From Janibacter terrae NBRC 107853 (lineage in GTDB: Bacteria > Actinomycetota > Actinomycetes > Actinomycetales > Dermatophilaceae): a DNA stretch of 64,000 nucleotides. The stretch lies in the NCBI RefSeq assembly GCF_001591405.1, contig NZ_BCUV01000006.1:62001-126000 (forward strand). The letters run 5' to 3'. This document shows, piece by piece, positions 34,318 to 43,821 of this stretch; within the stretch, counting starts at the first letter, position 1, and each line of letters begins with the position of its first letter. A model generated the notes under the pieces. It was not told the DNA's origin, ran no database searches, and was given only the letters and a program-made list of their open reading frames with translations. The position numbers were made by a program, and so were the translations under genes.

Positions 34318-36540
34318 TCACCCCGCGGGGGCGAGTCGCTCCCAGACCCGGTGCTCGGCCAGCAGGGCCAGCAGCTGGGCGAAGACCTCGGCCGGGTCCT
34401 CCCCGACGACGACTCCCGGGGCGCCGTCCGTGGCGAGGGCAGCCAGGACGTCGCCACCTCGTCCCACGGCACCGATGGCCTTGCCGTGGCGGAAGGCCTC
34501 GGCGACGAGCAGCAGCAGCCTGGGGTCGATCGCCGGGCCCGCCGACCCACCCGAGGGGTCGAAGGCCCGCGCGTCCGTCCCGGACTGCGGGTCCGCCGCC
34601 GAGGCCGGGGCACCCATGACCACGAGGGCGTCGTACTCCACGGACCGTGCCGTGAGGAGCGTGCGCTGCACGGGGACGGCCTGCTTCCCGGTGCCGAGGA
34701 CCCCGCCCACCGGCGCGATGACGAGGGGGACGAGGCCCGCGTCGTGGATGGCGGCGCGCACCCCGGCCAGCTCCGCGAGATCGGGGTCCTCGTCCACCAC
34801 GAGGCCGATGGTGCGACCATCGGCCGGCCACTGGCCACCGAGCTGGGACAGGGCCGGGCTCGGCTCGACCTCGGCCAGCTCCCAGGTCTTCGGGGCGGGC
34901 AGGCCGAGCCCCTGCGCCACGCGGGCGGCCAGGTCCGTGTCGATCTGGGCGAGGGCCGCCAGCTGTCGCTCACGCACCGCCTGCTCGTAGCAGCGCCCCA
35001 GCTCGAAGGTGTACGCGGAGACGATGTGGTCCTGCTCCGTCGGCGTCAGGCTCAGCCAGAAGAGGCGGGGCTGGCTGAAGTGGTCGGCGAAGGAGGCACC
35101 TGCCTCCCGGGACTTCGTCCCCGAGACCGCCTGCGGCACCTCGATGAGCGCGCCGTCCCGCGTCCCGGCGTGGAAGGGGCAGCCGCCGTCGAGTGAGTTG
35201 GGCCGGTAGGGCGCGACGCCAGCATGGTCGGCGCTCTGGTGCATGCCGTCGCGCAGCATGTCGTTGACGGGCGCGTGCGGACGGTTGATCGGGAGCTGGC
35301 CGAAGTTGGGCCCGCCGAGCCGGCTGATCTGGGTGTCGAGGTAGGAGAAGAGCCGACCCTGCAGCAGCGGGTCGTCGGTGACGTCGATGCCGGGCACGAG
35401 ATGGCCGGGGTGGAAGGCGACCTGCTCGGTCTCCGCGAAGTAGTTCGTCGGGTTGGCGTTGAGCTGGAGCAGGCCGATCGGCTGCACCGGGACGAGCTCC
35501 TCCGGCACGATCTTCGTCGGGTCGAGGAGGTCGATGCCCTCGTGGGTCTGCTCCTCGGTGTCGGGCATGACCTGGATGCCGAGCTCCCACTCGGGGAAGG
35601 CACCGGCCTCGATGGCGTCCGCGAGGTCGCGCCGGTGGAAGTCGGGGTCGGCGCCGTTGACGAGCTGCGCCTCGTCCCACACAAGGGAGTGGACCCCGAG
35701 CCGCGGCTTCCAGTGGAACTTCACCAGGCTGCTCTCCCCCGCCTCGTTGACCAGGCGGAAGGTGTGGATGCCGAAGCCCTCCATCATCCGGTACGACCGC
35801 GGGATGGCCCGGTCGGACATCTGCCAGATGACGTGGTGCTGGGCCTCCGTGTGCAGCGAGACGAAGTCCCAGAAGGTGTCGTGCGCACTCTGGGCCTGGG
35901 GGATCTCCCGGTCGGGGTGCGGCTTGGCCGCGTGGACGATGTCGGGGAACTTGATCGCGTCCTGGATGAAGAAGACCGGCATGTTGTTGCCGACGAGGTC
36001 GAAGGTGCCCTCGTCGGTGTAGAACTTCGTGGCGAAGCCGCGGGTGTCACGGACCGCGTCGGCCGAGCCGCGTGACCCGACGACCGTCGAGAAACGGGTG
36101 AACACGGGCGTCTGGACCCCTTCGGCGAGGAAGCCGGCCCGGCACACGCCGGTCGCGGTCCCGTACCCGGTGAACGTCCCGTGCGCTGCGGCACCGCGCG
36201 CGTGGACCACGCGCTCCGGGATGCGCTCGTGGTCGAAGTGGGTGATCTTCTCGCGCAGGTGGTGGTCCTGGAGCAGGGTGGGACCTCGCTCACCGGCCTT
36301 GAGCGAGTGGTCGGTGTCCCGCACGCGGGCGCCCTGGGCGGTCGTGAGGTACGCACCGGCCTGGGTGCGGTCCCCCTCGGCGCCGCTGGGGCGACCCGTC
36401 GGCGAGATCGGCGCGACCGGCCGCTGGTCGGGCGAAGGGGGCAGCGGCTCGCGAGGCTCGGTCGGCTCCTCGACCGCCGGCGTACCGGCCCCCGGCGAGC
36501 CGGGGACGGGGATGTCGTCGTGGGGCTGCTTGGCACTCAT
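34318..36540 (-). CDS. katE: Large-subunit catalase, HPII type
   Basis: 740-residue monofunctional haem catalase. Distal His113 in [12 protein letters not shown], the Asn in [11 protein letters not shown] and the proximal haem Tyr near residue 400 (RLFSYLDTQ) are present. After the catalase core a C-terminal DJ-1/PfpI flavodoxin-like domain begins near residue 580 ([13 protein letters not shown]), as in E. coli HPII. It destroys H2O2 in the cytosol. ATG at 36540 with AGGAGAG upstream. It follows the FAD/Rieske gene by 92 bases on the same strand; a hairpin at the end of that gene suggests a separate promoter. No DosR-type box is seen. Confidence 0.95.
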   Translation of the reverse strand: MSAKQPHDDIPVPGSPGAGTPAVEEPTEPREPLPPSPDQRPVAPISPTGRPSGAEGDRTQAGAYLTTAQGARVRDTDHSLKAGERGPTLLQDHHLREKITHFDHERIPERVVHARGAAAHGTFTGYGTATGVCRAGFLAEGVQTPVFTRFSTVVGSRGSADAVRDTRGFATKFYTDEGTFDLVGNNMPVFFIQDAIKFPDIVHAAKPHPDREIPQAQSAHDTFWDFVSLHTEAQHHVIWQMSDRAIPRSYRMMEGFGIHTFRLVNEAGESSLVKFHWKPRLGVHSLVWDEAQLVNGADPDFHRRDLADAIEAGAFPEWELGIQVMPDTEEQTHEGIDLLDPTKIVPEELVPVQPIGLLQLNANPTNYFAETEQVAFHPGHLVPGIDVTDDPLLQGRLFSYLDTQISRLGGPNFGQLPINRPHAPVNDMLRDGMHQSADHAGVAPYRPNSLDGGCPFHAGTRDGALIEVPQAVSGTKSREAGASFADHFSQPRLFWLSLTPTEQDHIVSAYTFELGRCYEQAVRERQLAALAQIDTDLAARVAQGLGLPAPKTWELAEVEPSPALSQLGGQWPADGRTIGLVVDEDPDLAELAGVRAAIHDAGLVPLVIAPVGGVLGTGKQAVPVQRTLLTARSVEYDALVVMGAPASAADPQSGTDARAFDPSGGSAGPAIDPRLLLLVAEAFRHGKAIGAVGRGGDVLAALATDGAPGVVVGEDPAEVFAQLLALLAEHRVWERLAPAG

Positions 36541-36622
36541 GGATCTCTCCTGCGGGTGGGATCGGGGGCTCCCCGACTACCCCTGCCACGTCGTGACATG
36601 CGCGTCACCCCGGTGCGGGTCT

Positions 36623-36647
36623 CCCGCCCGCGTCAGTCGCGGGCGGG
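36623..36647 (-). terminator. Hairpin across the stop codon of the FAD/Rieske gene
   Basis: CCCGCCCGCG (36623-36632) and CGCGGGCGGG (36638-36647) pair perfectly, with the TGA of the FAD/Rieske gene in the five-base loop. It probably limits read-through into katE. No T-run. Confidence 0.45.
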
Positions 36648-38099
36648 CAGCGGACGCGTCGCGGGCCCCTCGAGCACCTCCCCCGCCGCGGTGAACCGCG
36701 AGCCGTGCAGCGGGCAGTCCCAGGACTGCTCGGCGTCGTTCCACTCCACGACACCGCCGAGGTGGGTGCACAGCGCGGAGACCGCGCAGGTCCGACCCTC
36801 GACGGTGGAGCGCGCCACGGGGACCACGCCCCGGCGGCCGACCTCCCCTTCGCCCTCTGCCGGCGTGCCGGGACGAAGGGGGTGCAGCGCCACCCCTGCG
36901 GCCCGCGTGACGAGGTCGAGACCGACCCGGGCGTTGATGCCGACGAGGCGGGCGACGGAGGCCGGCCGACTGATCCGGCGGTGGATGGGGCTCGACCAGG
37001 ACATCTGGCCGCCGAGGAGGGACGCGCTGAGGTCCAGCGCCGCGGCGACGCCGTTGGTCATGCCCCACTTGTCGAAGCCGGTCGCGACGTGCACGTGACC
37101 GAGGCCGCGCGGCATCGGACCGACGAAGGGGAATCCGTCGTGCGAGCGGTAGTCCTGGGCCGACCACGCGTGGGTCTCCACCGCCTCCGGGAAGTGCAGG
37201 GCGGTCCACGCGCGCAGCCGGTCCAGGTGCGCCTCCTCCGAGCGGGCGCGGCCGACGGAGTGGCCCTCCCCCCCGACGAGGAGCCGCGACCCGGGGGCGT
37301 CGCGCACGGACCGGGTCGACCCACCCGTCGAGATGAGCATCATCTCCGGCGGGGCGGGGTGCTCGTACGCGAGGGCGTAGGAGCGCTCGGCGCTCACCTT
37401 CGCGAAGTACCCGCCGCGGTCGAGCACCGGGGTACCCGTGGCGAGGACGACCTGGTCGCAGCGGGTGCGACCTCGTGTGTGCCGGACCACGGGGCGCAGG
37501 GACTGGCCCATCCCCGTGACCCGGGCACCGGTGACCAGCCGCCCGCCGTGAGCACGCAGGTCCTCGACGAGTGCGTCGAGCAGGTCCATCGGGTCCAGCT
37601 GCGCCTGCTCGTCGAGCACCACTCCCCCGGCGTGCTCGAAGGGCACCGGCAGCTCCTCGCTCCAGCGCACCGGCAGCCCCATCCGCGACGCGGCGTCGAG
37701 CTCGGCCCGCGCCTGCTCCAGACCGCGCCCGTCGTCCGCCGCGTAGGTCACCGCCGAGCGCACCTGGTACGGCACGTCGTGCTCGTCGCAGTACCGCAGC
37801 AGCCAGTCCCGGCCCTCGCGGTTGCCCTCGACGTACCCCGCGACCACCTCCTCGGACTGCCGTCGCAGGAGCTGCGAGTAGCGGGTGCCCTGGAGCAGCG
37901 AGACCTTGGCGGTGCTGTGCCCGGTCGTCACGGCGCCGGGGTCACGCGCCTCGAGGACGACGACCTCGCGGCCGGCCCGGGCGAGCAGCAGCGCGGTCAC
38001 CAGCCCGGTGATGCCGGCACCGACGACGACGTCGTCGCACCGCTCCACCGGCTCGTCGGAGGGAGTGCTTGCGCGGGAGGCGCGCCACACAGAGGTCAT
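36633..38099 (-). CDS. FAD-dependent oxidoreductase with C-terminal Rieske [2Fe-2S] domain
   Basis: 488 residues. DAO-type flavoprotein: dinucleotide motif VVVGAGITGLVTALLLARAG (25-44) with VVLEARD, substrate region, and the C-terminal flavin contact GHVHVATGFDKWGMTNG. The last 100 residues hold a Rieske domain: SALCTHLGGVVEWNDAEQSW followed by DCPLHGSRF, so both Cys-x-His and Cys-x2-His cluster ligands are present. This fusion is known as a YhfW-like/DadA-related family of unknown substrate. ATG at 38099, 16 bases after the CocE-type gene, points to cotranscription with it. Confidence 0.9.
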   Translation of the reverse strand: MTSVWRASRASTPSDEPVERCDDVVVGAGITGLVTALLLARAGREVVVLEARDPGAVTTGHSTAKVSLLQGTRYSQLLRRQSEEVVAGYVEGNREGRDWLLRYCDEHDVPYQVRSAVTYAADDGRGLEQARAELDAASRMGLPVRWSEELPVPFEHAGGVVLDEQAQLDPMDLLDALVEDLRAHGGRLVTGARVTGMGQSLRPVVRHTRGRTRCDQVVLATGTPVLDRGGYFAKVSAERSYALAYEHPAPPEMMLISTGGSTRSVRDAPGSRLLVGGEGHSVGRARSEEAHLDRLRAWTALHFPEAVETHAWSAQDYRSHDGFPFVGPMPRGLGHVHVATGFDKWGMTNGVAAALDLSASLLGGQMSWSSPIHRRISRPASVARLVGINARVGLDLVTRAAGVALHPLRPGTPAEGEGEVGRRGVVPVARSTVEGRTCAVSALCTHLGGVVEWNDAEQSWDCPLHGSRFTAAGEVLEGPATRPLPARD

Positions 38100-38115
38100 G
38101 GTGACTCCTTCTCGG

Positions 38116-40161
38116 TCAGACGAGGTCCCGGGGGATGGCCCGGTCCCAGCTCTCGGAGTGCACGCGCCGGTGCCCGCGGACGTCGTCGAGCTCGTAGGCG
38201 TCGAGATCCGCGCGGATGATGAACTCATCCTCCGTGCACGTGAGGACGGTGGTCGTGACGACCTCGGTACGCCAGTCGTCGCGCTCCAGACGGCGCACGG
38301 TGCGGGTCTCGCCGCGCACCGACGTCGGGTCGTCCCAGCGGAAGGAGTACCACTCCGTCGTCGAGCGACGCACGACGGTGCCGGTCTCCTCGATGCGGAA
38401 GGCGCCCTGGTCGTTGACGATCTCCAGCGTCGAGACGTCGGTGGCCAGGTCCCGCGTGACCCGCCAGTCGTGCTCGCTCGGGGCGAGCGTCGTCGTCTCG
38501 ATCTCGGGGGCGGTGACCGGCTCGTGGAAGGGGGCAAGGTCCCCGTCCTCGGGGCGCGGCGGACGCACCGGGACCCGCAGCACGCTGTCGGCCGGCAGGA
38601 TCGTCAGGGTCGTCGGGCGCGGGGCCGGCCACACGAGCGGCCAGTAGGACGTGGAGACCGACAGCCGCAGCCGGTGGCCCGCGGGGAGAGAGTGGGCCAC
38701 CCCGTTGAGCGGCACCCGCACGTCGTACCGCTGACCCGGGACGAGCGGCTCGGGGTCGCTGCTCGAGCTGCGGTGGGTGAGGTTGAGGACCCCGTACGTG
38801 ATGCGCGTGGCCTCCCCGGTCGGGGCCACGTCGGACAGGCGCACGGCGACCTGGGCGACCGGTTGGTCCGCGCTCAGCGCGACGTCGAGGCTCGGCAGGC
38901 CGAAGACCTCGGTCGTCCCGGTCAGCGGCTCGCTCTCCCACACGAGCGCGCCGCCGTCCTCCTCGCGCTGGTCGTACGGCAGGTCGGGCACGGCCGCGTA
39001 GGAGGCCCACTTGCCGGCGAACATGCCGACGCTGAGCGGCGACCGGAGCGAGAGCGGGGCGCTCCCCCCTTCGCCCTGGGCGCCCTCCGCGAGGCTGGCT
39101 CTGGTCAGGCGGAACTCCCGCTCGGTGATGCGCGGCGAGGGCCACTGCTCCTCGGCGACCCAGCGTCCGGGGCGCTCCTCGTAGGCGGCGCGCGGGGGGA
39201 CGCTGTCCTGCATCCACGCCCGCAGCGCGGGGTCCTCGTCGATGCCGGTGTCCTCGCCCTTGAGCCAGTGGTCCCACCAGCGCACGAGCTCCTGGAGGAA
39301 CCCGATGGCCGGCCCGGGCACCCCGAGGTGCGGGTACTTGTGGCCCCACGGGCCGATGAGGCCGTGGCAGGGCACCTCGACGTGCTCGAGCAGGCGGAAG
39401 ATCGCGTTGGTGTAGCCGTCCGCCCAGCCGCCGACCGCCATGACGGGGCACTGGATGGCCGAGTAGTCCTCGCTGACCGACGCCGGCCGCCAGTACTCGT
39501 CACGGCGCTGGTGGCTCAGCCAGGTGTCGAGCCACAGGCCGCTCCCCTGCAGCCGCTCCAGCCACATCTCCCGCCAGCGGTCGCCGACGATCGCCGGGTC
39601 GGGCGGCAGGCTGTTGAAGGCCAGCATCACCGTCGCCTCGGAGAGGTTGTCCCCGAGGAGGCAGCCGCCCATGTAGTGCATGTTGTCGACGTAGAGGTCC
39701 TCGGTCGCGGAGGCGCTGACGATGGCCTTGAGCGCCGGGGGGCGGCGCGCGGCGACCTGCAGGCTGTTGAAGCCGCCCCAGGAGATGCCCATCATCCCGA
39801 CGGCGCCGTCGCACCAGTCCTGCGCGGCGAGCCACGCGATGACGTCCTCGGCGTCCGAGAGCTCCTGCTCGCGGTACTCGTCGACGAGCACACCGTCGGA
39901 GTCCCCGCTGCCGCGCAGGTCGACCCGCGCGCACACGTAGCCGTGGGCGGCGATGTACGGGTGGTTCACCGCGTCCCGACCGCGCGTGAGGTCACGCTTG
40001 CGGTAGGGGATGTACTCGAGGACCGCAGGCAGCGGCCCGACCTCGCCGGCCGGGCGCCAGATCCGCGCGGCCACCCGGTGACCGTCGCGAAGGGGGATGA
40101 AGACGTTCTCCTCCATCTGCACCTCGTGACGGACCTCCGTGTCCGTGAGCGTCATCGTCAT
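38116..40161 (-). CDS. CocE/NonD-family (S15-like) hydrolase
   Basis: 681 residues. Alpha/beta-hydrolase domain with nucleophile Ser127 in MMGISWGGFNS, oxyanion Tyr in LEYIPYRKRD, and the DLRGSGDSDG segment, then a cap. The C-terminal jelly-roll domain starts near residue 360 (SYAAVPDLPYDQREEDGGAL) and includes LPAGHRLRLSVSTSYWPLVWP. Family members are X-Pro dipeptidyl peptidases, cocaine esterase and acylases, so the bond cleaved is an amide or ester of unknown identity. It begins two bases after the ATP-grasp stop, hence co-translated with a ligase. GGAGGAG precedes the ATG. Confidence 0.9.
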   Translation of the reverse strand: MTMTLTDTEVRHEVQMEENVFIPLRDGHRVAARIWRPAGEVGPLPAVLEYIPYRKRDLTRGRDAVNHPYIAAHGYVCARVDLRGSGDSDGVLVDEYREQELSDAEDVIAWLAAQDWCDGAVGMMGISWGGFNSLQVAARRPPALKAIVSASATEDLYVDNMHYMGGCLLGDNLSEATVMLAFNSLPPDPAIVGDRWREMWLERLQGSGLWLDTWLSHQRRDEYWRPASVSEDYSAIQCPVMAVGGWADGYTNAIFRLLEHVEVPCHGLIGPWGHKYPHLGVPGPAIGFLQELVRWWDHWLKGEDTGIDEDPALRAWMQDSVPPRAAYEERPGRWVAEEQWPSPRITEREFRLTRASLAEGAQGEGGSAPLSLRSPLSVGMFAGKWASYAAVPDLPYDQREEDGGALVWESEPLTGTTEVFGLPSLDVALSADQPVAQVAVRLSDVAPTGEATRITYGVLNLTHRSSSSDPEPLVPGQRYDVRVPLNGVAHSLPAGHRLRLSVSTSYWPLVWPAPRPTTLTILPADSVLRVPVRPPRPEDGDLAPFHEPVTAPEIETTTLAPSEHDWRVTRDLATDVSTLEIVNDQGAFRIEETGTVVRRSTTEWYSFRWDDPTSVRGETRTVRRLERDDWRTEVVTTTVLTCTEDEFIIRADLDAYELDDVRGHRRVHSESWDRAIPRDLV

Positions 40162-40163
40162 CG

Positions 40164-41462
40164 TCAGCTCCTCCCTTCGCCGCAGTCCTCGAGGTCGAAC
40201 TGCAGGGTCTCCTCGATGTCCTCGATCCGTCGGCGCAGGCTCTCCCTGTCGGGGGCGCCCACGTAGACGATGGCCAGCAGGTACCGGTAGGAGTCCTGGT
40301 GCGGCAGCTCGGAGAGCCGGTCCCCGACTGAGACCGGGAAGTCGACCTTGGTGCCGGGGTAGCGCTCGGCGAGCTGCTCGAGCACCGACGCGTCGGGGAT
40401 GCCCCGCACGATCGCGTCGCCCTCGTGGACCACGACGTACTGCGCGGCGACGGCGAGGTCACCCTCCCCCTTCGGCATGCTGGGCGCGTGGCCGAGCGCG
40501 ACGTCCACGGCGACCTGGTGGTTGGACCGGCCGTCGACGAGGGTGAACATCTCGCTGTGCGACTGGGAGATGCGCGTGTTGACCTCGATGAGGCGCAGGC
40601 GCTCCTCCTCCTCGTCCCACATGAACTCGGAGTTGAAGCAGCCGTCGTCGAAGCCGATGTGCTCGAGCAGCCGACCGGTGATGTCCCGCGCCTGCTGCTG
40701 GACGTGGTCGGGCACCGTGGCAGCCGGGTAGTCGATGCGCTCGATGCTCAGGCCGCTCTCGCTCTTGAGCATGTCGAAGACGCCGTGCACCGAGTACTCG
40801 CCCCGGGAGACGCTGCCCTCGGGCGCGAACTGGGTGCCCCGGATGATCTCCTCCGCGAGGCAGGCGGACCCGCCGAGTCCCTGCAGCTCCTCGGGCAGCT
40901 CGACCCGCGCCAGCACTTGGTCGAAGGCGTCGCCGACGTCGGTGATCTCCGCGCGGATCTCCTCGAGAGCCGCCTGCAGGTCCGCGTCGTCGCGGATCTC
41001 GAAGCCCAGGTTGGACGAGTGCCCCTTGATCGGCTTCACCCAGTACGGGAAGTCGAGATCGATCTGCTGGGCGACGTCGTCGGCGAAGGGGTCGAAGGCG
41101 ACGAAGCCGGGGACGACCTCGGGCACGGCCCGGCGCTGTTCCAGCCGGCTCCAGTACTTGTGCTCGCACTTGAGCAGGCTCGTCAGGGAGGGCGCGGGCA
41201 GGCCCCGCTCGGCGGCGAGCATCGGCCCGAGGACGGAGGTCGGGAAGTCCCAGTGGCTCACGATGGCGTCGACGCTCCCGTCGAAGGCGTCGAGCTCGGC
41301 ACGGGCGCGCTCGAGGAGGGCGTCGAAGTCGATCTCCTCGGTCGCGACCAGGGACTCGTGGTCGAGGAGGTCGTGGAACTCCAGCCCACCGGTCTCGTGG
41401 ACGGTGCCGAGCTCCTCACGCTGCATGGGGGTCAGACCCAGGACGAAGACGTTGTGTGTCAT
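40164..41462 (-). CDS. ATP-grasp domain carboxylate-amine ligase-like protein
   Basis: 432 residues. N-terminal preATP-grasp Rossmann-like part (VFVLGLTPMQREELGTVHET, SHWDFPTSVLGPMLAAERGL), then the ATP-grasp core: FPYWVKPIKGHSSNLGFEIR (ATP Lys), LAEEIIRGTQFAPEG and the metal-binding RLIEVNTRISQSHS near the C-terminal third. Such enzymes form an acyl-phosphate and join it to an amine, thiol or amino acid. No specific product is recognised. It is the first gene of a minus-strand cluster with the CocE-type hydrolase and FAD/Rieske protein, and is divergent from the MMPL transporter. Confidence 0.88.
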   Translation of the reverse strand: MTHNVFVLGLTPMQREELGTVHETGGLEFHDLLDHESLVATEEIDFDALLERARAELDAFDGSVDAIVSHWDFPTSVLGPMLAAERGLPAPSLTSLLKCEHKYWSRLEQRRAVPEVVPGFVAFDPFADDVAQQIDLDFPYWVKPIKGHSSNLGFEIRDDADLQAALEEIRAEITDVGDAFDQVLARVELPEELQGLGGSACLAEEIIRGTQFAPEGSVSRGEYSVHGVFDMLKSESGLSIERIDYPAATVPDHVQQQARDITGRLLEHIGFDDGCFNSEFMWDEEEERLRLIEVNTRISQSHSEMFTLVDGRSNHQVAVDVALGHAPSMPKGEGDLAVAAQYVVVHEGDAIVRGIPDASVLEQLAERYPGTKVDFPVSVGDRLSELPHQDSYRYLLAIVYVGAPDRESLRRRIEDIEETLQFDLEDCGEGRS

Positions 41463-41532
41463 CCACGGCCCCTACCCACTCACCTGCGCCTGACACGCGC
41501 AGCGCGTCGATCGGCAGTGGCAGGCTGTCCCG

Positions 41533-43782
41533 GTGAGCCGACACCGCGCCCCGCGCCGCACCCTCCTGCACCGCCTGGGTGCGCTCACGGGCCGGCGGCC
41601 GCGGACCGTCGTGCTCACCTGGGTGGGGCTCGTCGTCGTCTCCTTCGCCCTCGCGCTCGGCGGGGTCACCGGCCAGGGGCTCTTCGACCAGCTCCACAGC
41701 GGCGACGTGACGACGCCGGGCGAGGCGCAGCAGGCGCGGGACCTGGTCGTCGACGCCGGCGGCGGTGAGCTGGCCACCGACACGCTGATGGTCTCCGGCT
41801 CCCCCGCCACCGACCCCTTCGTCCGGCGGGCGGTCGCCGAGCCGGTCCGACGCATCCACGCGATGGACGGGGTCGCGTCCGTCGTCAACCCGCTCGTCCT
41901 CGACGGCGGGGTGGAGGGCCCGCAGGGCGCCCCGCTCGTCGTCGAGGAGGACGGCTCCCGCTACGGCTTCCTCACCGTGGTCGAGTACGACAGCTCCCTC
42001 TCGGACGAGGAGCTGGAGCGGGTGCGCCGCGACGTCGACGTCCAGCTCGACGAGATCGTCACCGGGTCGCAGGGGACGAGCAGCCAGCGCGGCAGCCTCA
42101 AGCAGCTCATCGACGAGATCGTCGGTCAGGTGGCGAGCGACATGAAGCTCGGCGAGGGTCTGGCCCTGCCCGTCTCCTTCGTCGTCATGGTCCTCGTCTT
42201 CGGTGGCTTCCTCGCCGCGGGCATCCCCCTCGCCGGGGCCTTCGCCTCGATCGGCGGCGCGCTCGGCTCGCTGTGGGGCTTCTCGCACGTCATCGACCTC
42301 GACGCCACGGTCGTCAACATCGTGAGCGTCCTCGGCCTGGGCCTGTGCATCGACTACGGGTTGCTCGTGGTCTCCCGGTTCCGGGAGGAGGCCCGCGAGC
42401 TGCTCGACGGGCAGCCGCTCGGGGACGGCTCCCGGGAGCTCGTCGTCGAGGTCACGGCCCGCACGGTCGACCGGGCCGGTCGCACCGTCGTCTTCTCCGC
42501 CGTGACCGTCGCGATCGCCCTGTCCGGCCTGCTCTTCTTCCCCTCCGTCTTCATGCGGGCCGCGGGCGCCGCGGGGGTGTCGGTCGTCCTCGTCTGCCTG
42601 CTCGTCGCCGTGACGCTCATCCCCGCCCTGTGCGCGCTGTCGGCGCGCCGGCTGCTCGCGCGCGGCACCGAGCGCACCTCCGACACCGGCGTCTTCGCCT
42701 CACTCGCGGCGATGGTGCAGCGGGCACCGTGGCTCGTCGTCGCCCTCGTCCTCGCCGCCCTCGTCGGGATGGCCCTGCCCGCCACGCGCATGGAGGTCAC
42801 CTCCTCCGGCGTCGAGCTGCTGCCGACCGACAGCGACCAGCGGCAGTTCTTCGAGGACCTCGGGCGGGACTACCCCGAGCTCGCCGCCCCGGACGTGCGC
42901 GTCGTGACGACCGCCGGCGCCGACGAGGTCGGGGCGTGGGCGAAGGGGGCCGCCCCCGACCTCCCGCACGTCGAGTCCGCGGAGGTGGTCACGCTCGGCG
43001 AGGTGGACGGGCAGACGGTCCGCAGCGTCGACCTGCGCACCGACGACGGCCCGCTCGGTCCCGGCACCCGCGACGTCGTGGCGCAGCTGCGGGACGAGCG
43101 TCCCCCCTTCGACGCCCTCGTCGGGGGGCAGGCCGCCGATCTCGGGGACTTCACCGCCTCCATCGTCGACAACGCCCCGCTCGCCGTGGGCACGGTCGTG
43201 CTCGCGACCTTCGTCCTGCTCTTCCTCATGACCGGGTCGGTCGTCGTGCCGGTCAAGGCGCTGCTGATGAACATCGTCTCGCTCGGCGCCTCGCTCGGCG
43301 TCCTCGTCTGGGTCTTCCAGGACGGCCACCTCGAGGGGCTGCTCGGCTTCGACTCCGTCGGCGCGGTGGAGGTCTCGATCCCGGTCCTCGTGCTGGCCTT
43401 CGGCTTCGGCCTGTCGATGGACTACGAGGTCTTCCTGCTCTCGCGCATCGTCGAGCTGCACGAGCGCGGGCACCCCACCGACGACGCCGTGCGCCTGGGC
43501 CTGCAGCGCTCGGGCAGGATCATCACGAGCGCGGCGCTGCTGATGGTGATCGTCTTCTCGGGCTTCGTGCTCGCGCGGGTCCTCGCCGTGAAGGAGACCG
43601 GGGTCGCGCTCGTCCTCGCGATCCTCATCGACGCCACGCTCGTGCGCATGCTCCTCGTGCCCGCGACCATGTCCGTCCTCGGCGAGTGGAACTGGTGGGC
43701 GCCCCGCTGGATGAAGGGCCTGCACGCGCGCTTCGGCATCACCGAGCAGTCCCTCGCGCATGAGCGAGGACGGACCGGGTAG
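41533..43782 (+). CDS. MMPL-family (RND) transporter
   Basis: 749 residues in two similar halves, each with one N-terminal helix, a large extracytoplasmic domain and five clustered helices. The proton-relay phrases GLGLCIDYGLLVVSRFREE (first half) and FGFGLSMDYEVFLLSRIVEL (second half) carry the conserved Asp-Tyr pair of MMPL proteins. It likely exports a lipid or drug using proton motive force. GTG at 41533; CAGGCT six bases upstream fits a leaderless start. It is divergent from the ATP-grasp gene across 70 bases, so the two might share a regulator. Confidence 0.92.
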   Translation: MSRHRAPRRTLLHRLGALTGRRPRTVVLTWVGLVVVSFALALGGVTGQGLFDQLHSGDVTTPGEAQQARDLVVDAGGGELATDTLMVSGSPATDPFVRRAVAEPVRRIHAMDGVASVVNPLVLDGGVEGPQGAPLVVEEDGSRYGFLTVVEYDSSLSDEELERVRRDVDVQLDEIVTGSQGTSSQRGSLKQLIDEIVGQVASDMKLGEGLALPVSFVVMVLVFGGFLAAGIPLAGAFASIGGALGSLWGFSHVIDLDATVVNIVSVLGLGLCIDYGLLVVSRFREEARELLDGQPLGDGSRELVVEVTARTVDRAGRTVVFSAVTVAIALSGLLFFPSVFMRAAGAAGVSVVLVCLLVAVTLIPALCALSARRLLARGTERTSDTGVFASLAAMVQRAPWLVVALVLAALVGMALPATRMEVTSSGVELLPTDSDQRQFFEDLGRDYPELAAPDVRVVTTAGADEVGAWAKGAAPDLPHVESAEVVTLGEVDGQTVRSVDLRTDDGPLGPGTRDVVAQLRDERPPFDALVGGQAADLGDFTASIVDNAPLAVGTVVLATFVLLFLMTGSVVVPVKALLMNIVSLGASLGVLVWVFQDGHLEGLLGFDSVGAVEVSIPVLVLAFGFGLSMDYEVFLLSRIVELHERGHPTDDAVRLGLQRSGRIITSAALLMVIVFSGFVLARVLAVKETGVALVLAILIDATLVRMLLVPATMSVLGEWNWWAPRWMKGLHARFGITEQSLAHERGRTG

Positions 43783-43821
43783 GCCCACCCGGTCCGGACA
43801 CACCCAGCACGAGAGGCACCC

